From NCBI RefSeq assembly GCF_007858185.1, contig NZ_VFES01000034.1, positions 1-55,767 on the forward strand: a DNA stretch of 55,767 bases, in the 5' to 3' direction. The stretch is from Pseudomonas grimontii. GTDB taxonomy: Bacteria > Pseudomonadota > Gammaproteobacteria > Pseudomonadales > Pseudomonadaceae. Shown piece after piece: positions 42,907-50,641 of this stretch. Numbering within the stretch: position 1 is the stretch's first letter; every line of letters starts with the position of its first letter. Below the pieces are notes generated by a model. The model ran no database searches, was not told the DNA's origin, and saw nothing but the letters and a program-made list of their open reading frames with translations. The position numbers and the translations under genes were made by a program.

Positions 42907-43562
42907 TCGGCATTCTGATCCCGGTGCATAACGAAGAGACGTTGCTCGGCGACTGCCTGGAGGCAGCATTGGTCGCCGCCAGCCACCCAGGCTTGCAGGG
43001 TGAAGCGGTGCAGATCCTGGTACTGCTCGACAGTTGCAGCGATGCCAGTGCCGCGATTGCCGAAGGTTTCCCGGTGCAGCGTCTGGAGGTGCAGGCCCGC
43101 AATGTGGGCCACGTGCGCGGGGTGGGCGCGCGGCATCTGCTCAACCAGGGTGTACGCTGGATTTCGTGCACCGACGCCGACAGCCGCGTGGCCCCCGATT
43201 GGCTGGTGGCGCAATTGGCACTCGGCGCCGACGCGGTGTGCGGTACGGTGACCGTGGACGCCTGGAGCGACGACTTCGACCCGGCGGCGCAGATCCGTTA
43301 CCAGCAGGCATACCAGGCCCGCGACGATCACCGGCATATCCATGGCGCCAACCTGGGCATCAGTGCCGGTGCTTATGTTCGCGCCGGTGGGTTCGAACCG
43401 CTGCCGTGTCATGAAGATGTGCAACTGGTGCGCGACCTCGAACGCTGCGGCGCTTCCATCGCCTGGAGCCACGCGCCGCAAGTCATCACCAGCGCGCGCC
43501 TGGAGGCCCGCGCCCAAGGCGGATTCGGCGATTATTTGAAGAGCCTGATGATCCCTTCTTGA
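42903..43562 (+). CDS. Family 2 glycosyltransferase
   Basis: 219 residues of the GT-A fold with a short or absent membrane part. The N-terminus is MIGILIPVHNEETLLGDCL, the metal motif DAD is in CTDADSRVAPDWL and the acceptor-base region is CHEDVQLVRDLERCG. It should transfer a sugar from a nucleotide donor. The ATG overlaps the stop of the methyltransferase gene, and it is last of the set starting at glgX. The start at 42903 is chosen over the upstream frame because of that overlap. Confidence 0.87.
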   Translation: MIGILIPVHNEETLLGDCLEAALVAASHPGLQGEAVQILVLLDSCSDASAAIAEGFPVQRLEVQARNVGHVRGVGARHLLNQGVRWISCTDADSRVAPDWLVAQLALGADAVCGTVTVDAWSDDFDPAAQIRYQQAYQARDDHRHIHGANLGISAGAYVRAGGFEPLPCHEDVQLVRDLERCGASIAWSHAPQVITSARLEARAQGGFGDYLKSLMIPS

Positions 43563-43738
43563 AAAAACGACATTACAGAATGTAAAAATGACCAATCCTT
43601 GTCTATGCTGAGGGTGCCTTGCTGGTCATTCAGGATTGGATTGCCACGCACACACCGCGGCGGAGTCTGTGGTGAATAAATAGAGTCGTCCCGTCAACGG
43701 GCCACGACCCAGCATCAATTGACAAGGATGTGTCACCC

Positions 43739-44500
43739 ATGAAGCTTGCCTCCTTAAGCGACGGCCGCCGCGGCCCCGCGCAAATCTGGAACAGCGCACC
43801 ACAGCTGGCACAAATTCCCCCGATCACGCCGACCTCACTGGTGCCGCCTGGCGCCCGCGTAGTGGTGATTGCGCCCCACCCCGGCGACGAAGTGTTGGCC
43901 TGCGGCGGGTTACTGCAATTGCTCAGCACCCTGGAATATCCCCTGCAACTGATCTCCATCACGGACGGCAGCGCCAGCCACCCCGGCTCGCACGTCTGGC
44001 CGGCCAGCCGCCTGAGTGTCGTGCGGCCCCAGGAAAGCGCCGAAGCACTGCGCCGCCTGGGCATGCCCCTGCACAGCCTGAAGTGGATTCGCGGCGGTTT
44101 TTGCGACAACGCGCTGGCAACCCGTGAACCGCAGCTGAGCCAATTTATCGCGCGTTACCTGCAACCGGGCGATGTGGTGTTTACCACCTGGCGCAACGAC
44201 GGCAACACCGACCACGATGCCGTCGGCCGTGCCAGTGCCAAGGCCTGCACCCTGGTGGGTGCGCAGTTGTATGAACTGCCGATCCGGGCCTGGCACTGGC
44301 CCGCACGCGAAGGCGCGATGATCCCCTGGCAGCGCGCACGCAAGGTGCGCCTGGACATCTGGAGCGTGGCGCGCAAGCTCCACGCCGTCCATGCGTATGC
44401 CAGCCAATTGGCGGGCGACCCGCAGATCGGCCTGGCACCGATCCTGGCCCAGGAGCTGCTTGAACGTATGCGCGAGCCTTACGAGATTGTGTTTGCGTAA
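43739..44500 (+). CDS. PIG-L paralogue with altered catalytic residues
   Basis: 253 residues, aligned along its length with the PIG-L protein at 41552 (shared SVVRPQESA and ASAKA segments). The HPDDE motif reads HPGDE (Gly49 in place of the general base) and the HxDH motif reads NTDH (Asn156). The expected Zn ligands His47, Asp50 and His159 remain. It may bind the substrate or metal without deacetylating it, or use another mechanism. It stands alone after a 176-base gap that holds the inverted repeat TTACA-GAA-TGTAA near 43572. It starts at 43739 behind AAGGA. Confidence 0.85.
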   Translation: MKLASLSDGRRGPAQIWNSAPQLAQIPPITPTSLVPPGARVVVIAPHPGDEVLACGGLLQLLSTLEYPLQLISITDGSASHPGSHVWPASRLSVVRPQESAEALRRLGMPLHSLKWIRGGFCDNALATREPQLSQFIARYLQPGDVVFTTWRNDGNTDHDAVGRASAKACTLVGAQLYELPIRAWHWPAREGAMIPWQRARKVRLDIWSVARKLHAVHAYASQLAGDPQIGLAPILAQELLERMREPYEIVFA

Positions 44501-44696
44501 ACGCCCACTCGTCTGTACCTGTTATTTCTGACAGTAGCGCTCGCCATGATGTGCGTCTAAGGTGCAAAAAGTGCTGCACAGGTTGAGGTGCAGTCGAGAA
44601 AGCCATGCCAACCCTTTGCATTGGCCGGTGTTTTCAGATCCAGGTATCCCGCCGTTCCTGATCCGTATCGCGTTTATCGTTGCCATGGTCTTAACC

Positions 44697-44714
44697 GTGC
44701 CTGTCACCAGGCAC
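44697..44714 (+). promoter_or_regulatory. Hairpin in the autotransporter leader
   Basis: GTGCCTG-TCAC-CAGGCAC is a perfect 7-bp stem with a four-base loop, 34 bases before the autotransporter ATG. It might regulate translation or mark an operator. Otherwise the 248-base gap from 44501 shows no gene. Confidence 0.4.
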
Positions 44715-44748
44715 CGTCGAGATAGGTCGAGTTGAGCGAGGATGGATC

Positions 44749-47319
44749 ATGAGCAAACGACTTCCCCCCCTGGCTTGCCTGAGCGTAGCGATTGCCGCGA
44801 CATCATGGCTGTCTATCGGTTCTGACAGGGCGAATGCCTGCGCCTTTACAATCACCGCAGGCGATGACGTGATTAACTGCACCAGTGGTGCCGGCGGCAA
44901 TCTCGTAGATACGCAGGGCAACAACAGCCTGATCTTTTCGTCAGGCAACGGCAGCGTACTGGGCGTGGGTTACGGCCCTGGCAATGACTTGATCGAGATG
45001 AATGCACTGAACGGAGTAATCACCACCAGCGGGGTCAACATGGGGGATGGCGCAAATATCTTTCGGCTGTTTCAAGGGCGGGTCAACAGCGCGATTTTGC
45101 AAGGCGCAGGTAACGACATCGTCCAAATAAGCGGTGGGCAAGCCGCCAGCATCAGCCAGGGTGCCGGAGCCGACACGTTCTCAATGAGCGGCGGCACGAT
45201 CAGCGCACTCCTCCAAGGGGACGGCATCGACCACTTCACTATGAGCGCCGGCACCATCACCGGAGCCTTTGAAGATGGCGACGTGGCGCTGATGACCGGC
45301 GGCAGCATCGGCCGTGTCGACATGAAGCTCGACGACAACGTGTTTGATATGCGCGGAGGCACCATCGTGGGCAACCTGGTGACAGGGTTCGGCGACGACT
45401 CCGTCCTGATCTCGGGCAACAGTTCCATTGGCGGCAATATCAGCACCAGTGGCGGCGTCGATAACGTTACCATCACCGGTGGTACGGTGAATGGGCAAGT
45501 TCTTACCAGCTTTGGCAACGACATCCTCGAGTGGCGCGACGGCGGCCAGATCAATTCGGCGGTGCTGATGGGCGGCGATAACGATACCGCCCTGCTACAG
45601 AACCTGACTGAAGCCATCGTGTCCCCTACCCCGGTGGTGGACGGTGGCCTGGGCCTGGATACCCTGACGTTCGATAACACCCAGGTCGGCACGCCGACGC
45701 GGTACCAGAACTGGGAAACGGTGAACCTGGATAACCGCTCGCAACTGACCCTTGGCGGCACATTCACCCTTGGCGATACCGCCACCGGTACCGGCACCCT
45801 GAACATTCATGGCGGCAGTGCGCTGCTGGTCAGCACAGGGGTCATCAGCTCCTTCACCGTGGGCCAGTTGGCGACGTTGAACAACAACCAGGGCCGGATC
45901 GACATGACTACCGGCAGCTCCATCGCCACCGACACCCTGACGGTCAATGGTCACTACAGCGGCAGCGGTGGTCAACTCGCGCTGCAAAGTGTCTTGGGCG
46001 GCGATGGCTCGCCCAGCGACAAACTGATCGTCAACCAAGGCACCCTCAGCGGCGACACGGCTATCATCGTCACTAACCTGGGCGGTGCCGGCGCGGCGAC
46101 CCTGCAAGACGGTATCCAGGTGGTGCAGGCCCTCAACGGTGCAACCAACAGTGGCAGCGCCTTTACCCTCGGCCGCCCGGTGTCTGCCGGCGCGTTCGAC
46201 TACTACCTGTTCAAGGGCGGCGTGACGGCCGGCACGGCCGACAACTACTACCTGCGTTCAACGATACCGGTGGTGCCGCCTGACCCGGTGATCGTCGTGC
46301 CGTTACCCATCCCCGTTCCCGGTGACCCGCCACTGCCGCCCAACCCCGGCACGACACCCATCCCCATTTACCGTCCGGAAGTGCCGATCTACGCCGCGCT
46401 GTTTCCGGCCGCCCAGCAAATCGTGCAGGGTATGCTCGGCACTTTTCACCAGCGCATGGGTGACCAGAGCCAGCAGCAGCAAACCGGTGCATTTCCAGCA
46501 GGTTGGGGTCGGGTTTATGGCACCAGCAGCCGCCAGGGTTTCTCTGGGACGGTCAGCCCTACGCTGGACAGCTCGGTGACGGGTTTCCAGGTGGGCAGCG
46601 ACGTATACGCCAGCACCAACGCCGATGGCCTGACCCAACGCAGCGGATTCTTTGTTGGCCACAGCACCCTCAAAGGCAACATCAAGGGTTTCAACGGTGG
46701 CTGGCAAGACAAGGACGCCGGCAAGACCACCCTGCGCGGGGATAGCCTTGGGGTGTACTGGACGCTGATCGGGGCCAACCAGGCCTACCTCGACCTGGTG
46801 TTGATGGGCACCCGCTTCAACGGCAGCAACGAGTCGGATCACGGTGTGAAGATGGACACCCATGGGCACAACGTCACGGCGTCCGCTGAAGTCGGCTGGC
46901 CGTTTGCGTGGGTGGACAACTGGGTGGTGGAACCCCAGGCGCAACTGATCGTCGGCAAGACCAGGCTGGATAAGCAAAACGACGGTATCGCCAACGTCTC
47001 CTATGACGCCGACACCAACGTCACCACCCGCCTGGGGGTACGCCTGCGCGGCGACTACCAAGTGCGCGGCATGCCGCTGCAACCCTACGTACGGACCAAT
47101 GTCTGGCACACCAGCGCCGGGCAGAACACCGTGACGTTCAACGATGTGACAGCCATCGATACCGAGCAGAAATCCACCACGTTGGACCTGAGTGTCGGCG
47201 CCACGCTGAAGGTGGCCACGGCCATCAGCCTTTACGGTGAGGTGGGCTACAACCGCAACCTCGACAGCAACACCTTCAACGGCCGTCAAGGCACGGTTGG
47301 GCTGAAAATGGACTTCTGA
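44749..47319 (+). CDS. Type V autotransporter with GGTI-type repeat passenger
   Basis: 856 residues. Signal peptide to about residue 30. The passenger (about 31-500) is rich in repeats such as MSGGTISALLQGDGIDHFT and MSAGTITGAFEDGD, which fit a right-handed beta-helix. A Pro-rich linker follows (VVPPDPVIVVPLPIPVPGDP). The C-terminal 280 residues form the autotransporter barrel and end VGLKMDF, with the terminal Phe expected for Bam-dependent insertion. It should expose the passenger on the cell surface, perhaps for adhesion. GAGGA precedes the ATG. Confidence 0.9.
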   Translation: MSKRLPPLACLSVAIAATSWLSIGSDRANACAFTITAGDDVINCTSGAGGNLVDTQGNNSLIFSSGNGSVLGVGYGPGNDLIEMNALNGVITTSGVNMGDGANIFRLFQGRVNSAILQGAGNDIVQISGGQAASISQGAGADTFSMSGGTISALLQGDGIDHFTMSAGTITGAFEDGDVALMTGGSIGRVDMKLDDNVFDMRGGTIVGNLVTGFGDDSVLISGNSSIGGNISTSGGVDNVTITGGTVNGQVLTSFGNDILEWRDGGQINSAVLMGGDNDTALLQNLTEAIVSPTPVVDGGLGLDTLTFDNTQVGTPTRYQNWETVNLDNRSQLTLGGTFTLGDTATGTGTLNIHGGSALLVSTGVISSFTVGQLATLNNNQGRIDMTTGSSIATDTLTVNGHYSGSGGQLALQSVLGGDGSPSDKLIVNQGTLSGDTAIIVTNLGGAGAATLQDGIQVVQALNGATNSGSAFTLGRPVSAGAFDYYLFKGGVTAGTADNYYLRSTIPVVPPDPVIVVPLPIPVPGDPPLPPNPGTTPIPIYRPEVPIYAALFPAAQQIVQGMLGTFHQRMGDQSQQQQTGAFPAGWGRVYGTSSRQGFSGTVSPTLDSSVTGFQVGSDVYASTNADGLTQRSGFFVGHSTLKGNIKGFNGGWQDKDAGKTTLRGDSLGVYWTLIGANQAYLDLVLMGTRFNGSNESDHGVKMDTHGHNVTASAEVGWPFAWVDNWVVEPQAQLIVGKTRLDKQNDGIANVSYDADTNVTTRLGVRLRGDYQVRGMPLQPYVRTNVWHTSAGQNTVTFNDVTAIDTEQKSTTLDLSVGATLKVATAISLYGEVGYNRNLDSNTFNGRQGTVGLKMDF

Positions 47320-47331
47320 GGACCGTGTGAA

Positions 47332-48738
47332 TCACCGTTGACCGGCGTTGACCGCGCCGGAGGCCTTGAAGCGTGAAAACTGAAAGGCCACCGCTAGCCA
47401 GATAAACCAGGCCGGCATCAGGCACAGCGCCAAGCGTGTATCCGGCCGCAATGCCAGCAGGCACAGCACGAAGGCCAGGAACCCCAGGGAAAACCAGGCC
47501 ATCGGCACCCCACCGGGCATCTTGTAGAGGGATTTAGCATGCAGGTCCGGGCGCTTTTTGCGGTAGGCGATGTAGGACGCGAGGATGGTCGACCAGGTGA
47601 AAATCACCAGGATCGCCGAGACCGTCGACACGATCGTGAAGGCGGTCATGACCTCCGGTACCACAAACAGCAACACCAGGCCGAGCAGCATCAACAAGGT
47701 GGTAAACGCCAGGCTGATAAACGGCACGCTGCTGGTCGACAGCCGCCGGAAAATGCCCGGTGCGTCCCCCAGGTCGGCCAGGCCGAACAGCATGCGGCTG
47801 GCGGAAAACACGCCACTGTTGGCGGACGACGCCGCCGATGTCAGCACTACGAAGTTCACGATGCCCGCCGCCGCCGGAAAGCCAGCGACCAGGAACAATT
47901 CAACGAACGGGCTCTTGCTCGGCGACACCTGCTGCCACGACGTCACCGCGATGATGCACGCCAGGGCCAGCACGTAAAACAGGATGATCCGTAGCGGAAT
48001 CGAGTTGATCGCCTTGGGCAAGGTCTTCTCCGGCGCGCGGGTTTCAGCCGCTGCGGTGCCGATAAGCTCGGTGCCGGCAAAGGAAAAGATCGCCATCTGG
48101 AACCCGGCAAAAAAACCGAACAGGCCGTTGGGAAACGCCGCCTGTTTATCCAGCAAGTGGCTCAAGGACGCCGTGACCCCGGTGGGCGAGACAAACGAGC
48201 TGGCAATCAGCACCACACTCACGCCGATCAGGGTCACCACGGCGATGATCTTGATGATTGCGAACCAGAACTCCACTTCGCCAAACAGCTTCACCGTCAG
48301 CACGTTTAGCGCGAACAGCGTCAGCAACATGCCCACGGCAGGCATCCACGCCGGCACATCAGGGAACCAGTACTGGAAGAAGCCACCGACCACCACCGCA
48401 TCCCCCACCACGGCCACGCTCCAGCTCAGCCAGTACGACCAACCGAGAAAGAACGCCGCGCGCGGCCCCAGGTACGCGCCGGCAAAATCGGCGAAGCTCT
48501 TGAAGTTAAGGTTGGACAGCAGCAGCTCGCCCATGGCGCGCATCACGAAATACACGAACAGCCCGATGATCATGTAGATCAGGATGATCGAGGTACCGGA
48601 CAGCGCGATGATCTTGCCGGAGCCCATGAACAGGCCGGTGCCGATCGCACCGCCCATGGCCATCAGCTGGATATGGCGGTTGCTCAGGGTGCGTTGCAAC
48701 GCAGGCTTTTCACACAGCCCGGACGTGGTTGTTTTCAT
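47332..48738 (-). CDS. cycA: CycA-type D-Ser/D-Ala/Gly permease
   Basis: Amino acid-polyamine-organocation carrier of 468 residues and about twelve helices. RHIQLMAMGGAIGTGLFMGS near the start, FFAGFQMAIFSFAGTELIGT in the middle and VNFVVLTSAASSANSGVFS are all close to E. coli CycA. It should import small neutral amino acids with protons. GTG at 48741 is the alternative start; AAGAGG fits either. It is followed, on the same strand and upstream, by the amidohydrolase gene. Confidence 0.86.
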   Translation of the reverse strand: MKTTTSGLCEKPALQRTLSNRHIQLMAMGGAIGTGLFMGSGKIIALSGTSIILIYMIIGLFVYFVMRAMGELLLSNLNFKSFADFAGAYLGPRAAFFLGWSYWLSWSVAVVGDAVVVGGFFQYWFPDVPAWMPAVGMLLTLFALNVLTVKLFGEVEFWFAIIKIIAVVTLIGVSVVLIASSFVSPTGVTASLSHLLDKQAAFPNGLFGFFAGFQMAIFSFAGTELIGTAAAETRAPEKTLPKAINSIPLRIILFYVLALACIIAVTSWQQVSPSKSPFVELFLVAGFPAAAGIVNFVVLTSAASSANSGVFSASRMLFGLADLGDAPGIFRRLSTSSVPFISLAFTTLLMLLGLVLLFVVPEVMTAFTIVSTVSAILVIFTWSTILASYIAYRKKRPDLHAKSLYKMPGGVPMAWFSLGFLAFVLCLLALRPDTRLALCLMPAWFIWLAVAFQFSRFKASGAVNAGQR

Positions 48739-48807
48739 CACAAAACCTCTTGTTATGTTTTTGAGTTTTGGCAGAAAAAAAGAATCGAGCGTTTGTTGTT
48801 ATGGGGG

Positions 48808-49842
48808 TCAGGCGGTCTTGCTTTCGAAGCCGTGCAGGACGTTGACGGCATTGATGCCGATCTCGTCGACCATGTAGCCGCCTTCCATCACGAACAGCGT
48901 CGGTACGCCCACGCCGGCGATGAGCTCACCCATGCTGAGGAAGTCCTGGCTGTCGAGCAGGAAGTGGCTGATGGGGTCGTCCTTGAAGGTGTCGACGCCG
49001 AGGGAGATCACCAGCACCTCGGGGGCGAAGTGTTTGAGTTGCTGGCAGGCGTGGGTCAGCGCGGTTGTGTAGTGATCCCAGGTCGTATTTTTGGGCAAGG
49101 GGTAATTTAGGTTAAAGCCCTCCCCCGCACCTGTGCCGCGCTCGCTGCGGGCACCGGAAAAATACGGATAGGACACCGACGGCTCGCCGTGCAGGGAGAT
49201 AAACAGCACATCCGAACGGTCGTAGAAAATATTCTGCGTGCCGTTACCGTGGTGGAAATCCACATCCAGTACCGCGACGCGCTTGGCGCCTTGGGTGATG
49301 GCCTGTTGCGCGGCAATCGCGGCGTTGTTGAGGTAGCAATAGCCGCCCATGTATTCGCGGGCCGCATGGTGCCCCGGTGGGCGGCACAGGGCGAAGGCGC
49401 TGTTATGGCCTTCGTCGATCAGCGCCAACCCCGTGAGCGCGATATCGGCGCTGGTCTTGACCGCCTGCCAGGTAGTGGCAGTGATCGGCGAGCCGGCGTC
49501 CATGGCGAAAAAGCCCAGCTTGCCGTCGATAAAGTCCGGCACCTGTTGATTGGCCAGGTCGCGCACCGGCCATACCAGCGGCAGCGCGTCATGGCTGCGG
49601 CCGATGGCGGTCCATTCGGCCCAGGCGGTTTCGAGGAAGCTGACGTAGCGTTCGCTGTGGGCGTTGACGTAGCAGGCACGATCAAAGCTGCGCGGCACGA
49701 TAATATCGCCCAGCCCAACGTGCCGGACGCGGTCACGCACGGTGTCGGCGCGGCTGGGTTGTTCGAATGAGGGTTTGAGCACGCCATCCTTGAGTTCGGT
49801 GCCGTGGTGCAAACGGTGGTCATCACTAAAAACAGTCAGCAT
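48808..49842 (-). CDS. Acetylpolyamine amidohydrolase-like deacetylase (HDAC family)
   Basis: 344 residues of the class II histone-deacetylase-like fold. The His pair is CRPPGHHAAREYMGGYC, the Zn ligands are LDVDFHHGNGTQ (Asp and His) and the second Asp is in SLGVDTFKDDP. Length and start MLTVFSDDHRLHHG match bacterial acetylpolyamine amidohydrolases such as AphA/AphB of P. aeruginosa. It should remove acetyl from polyamines such as acetylputrescine. It is divergent from the Lrp gene, which is the likely regulator. Confidence 0.9.
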   Translation of the reverse strand: MLTVFSDDHRLHHGTELKDGVLKPSFEQPSRADTVRDRVRHVGLGDIIVPRSFDRACYVNAHSERYVSFLETAWAEWTAIGRSHDALPLVWPVRDLANQQVPDFIDGKLGFFAMDAGSPITATTWQAVKTSADIALTGLALIDEGHNSAFALCRPPGHHAAREYMGGYCYLNNAAIAAQQAITQGAKRVAVLDVDFHHGNGTQNIFYDRSDVLFISLHGEPSVSYPYFSGARSERGTGAGEGFNLNYPLPKNTTWDHYTTALTHACQQLKHFAPEVLVISLGVDTFKDDPISHFLLDSQDFLSMGELIAGVGVPTLFVMEGGYMVDEIGINAVNVLHGFESKTA

Positions 49843-49963
49843 TTGGATACATCCGCCAGTAAAAGACAGGGTCTATTTTGTTCTGGCAGCGCAGGGCTTT
49901 CTTTGCTTTTACTTCTGGCACTGATAGCTTTATCGGGTGTTTTTACCCCAGTGATAGCCAAAT

Positions 49964-50455
49964 ATGAAAAATAAAACCAAGCAGGTCGTTCTTGACGACA
50001 CCGATCTCTCCATCCTCGCCCTGCTGCAGGAAGACGCGAGTATTTCCAACGCCCAACTGAGCGAGCGTCTGTCCCTGAGCCTCACCCCCTGCTGGCGTCG
50101 GCGCAAACGCCTGGAAGAAGAAGGCGTGATCAAGGACTACCAGGCCAACCTCGATCGCAAGCTGCTGGGCCTGGACATCATGGCGTTTGTGCATGTGCGT
50201 TTTGCGATCCACACCGACCATGCGCCGGATGCGTTTGAAGCGGTAGTCAAAGAGCTGCCTCAGGTGCTGTCGTGCCACAAGATCACCGGCGATGCCGACT
50301 ATCTGTTGCAGGTATTGGCAGAGGACCTGGACAGCTACAGCGAGTTTGTGGAGAGCGTGCTGCGGCGGCAGTTGGGGATTGCGTCGATCCAGTCGAGCCT
50401 GGCGTTGCGGGAGGTGAAGGCGACGAGTCGGGTGGCGATTCCAAAACGCGATTGA
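49964..50455 (+). CDS. Lrp/AsnC-family transcriptional regulator
   Basis: 163 residues. The N-terminal HTH carries LDDTDLSILALLQEDASISN and SLTPCWRRRKRLEEEGVI, with a RAM ligand domain after about residue 70 (CHKITGDADYLLQVLAEDLD). It is divergent from the amidohydrolase gene across 121 bases and probably responds to an amino acid or polyamine to control it and the permease. Confidence 0.9.
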   Translation: MKNKTKQVVLDDTDLSILALLQEDASISNAQLSERLSLSLTPCWRRRKRLEEEGVIKDYQANLDRKLLGLDIMAFVHVRFAIHTDHAPDAFEAVVKELPQVLSCHKITGDADYLLQVLAEDLDSYSEFVESVLRRQLGIASIQSSLALREVKATSRVAIPKRD

Positions 50456-50573
50456 GCGCGCTAAAGAAGAAATGGCGCACGGCAGGTGATGGCTAAAAGC
50501 CTGCCCTCAAGATGTGAAAAATTCGTTAACTAATTATCCCCAAAGGCTTTTTCCTGCGGGTTTAATCTGCCAA

Positions 50574-50592
50574 ACTAATGCGAATAATTATC
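50574..50592 (+). promoter_or_regulatory. Fur box upstream of the TonB receptor gene
   Basis: ACTAATGCGAATAATTATC matches 14 of 19 bases of the consensus GATAATGATAATCATTATC. It also overlaps an inverted pair GCGAATAAT/ATTATTCGC. It ends 49 bases before the receptor ATG. Iron-loaded Fur should repress the gene. Confidence 0.7.
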
Positions 50593-50641
50593 AACAGATT
50601 TATTATTCGCCAAGGACGGTACTTAAGGGAGAGTCCGTTCC

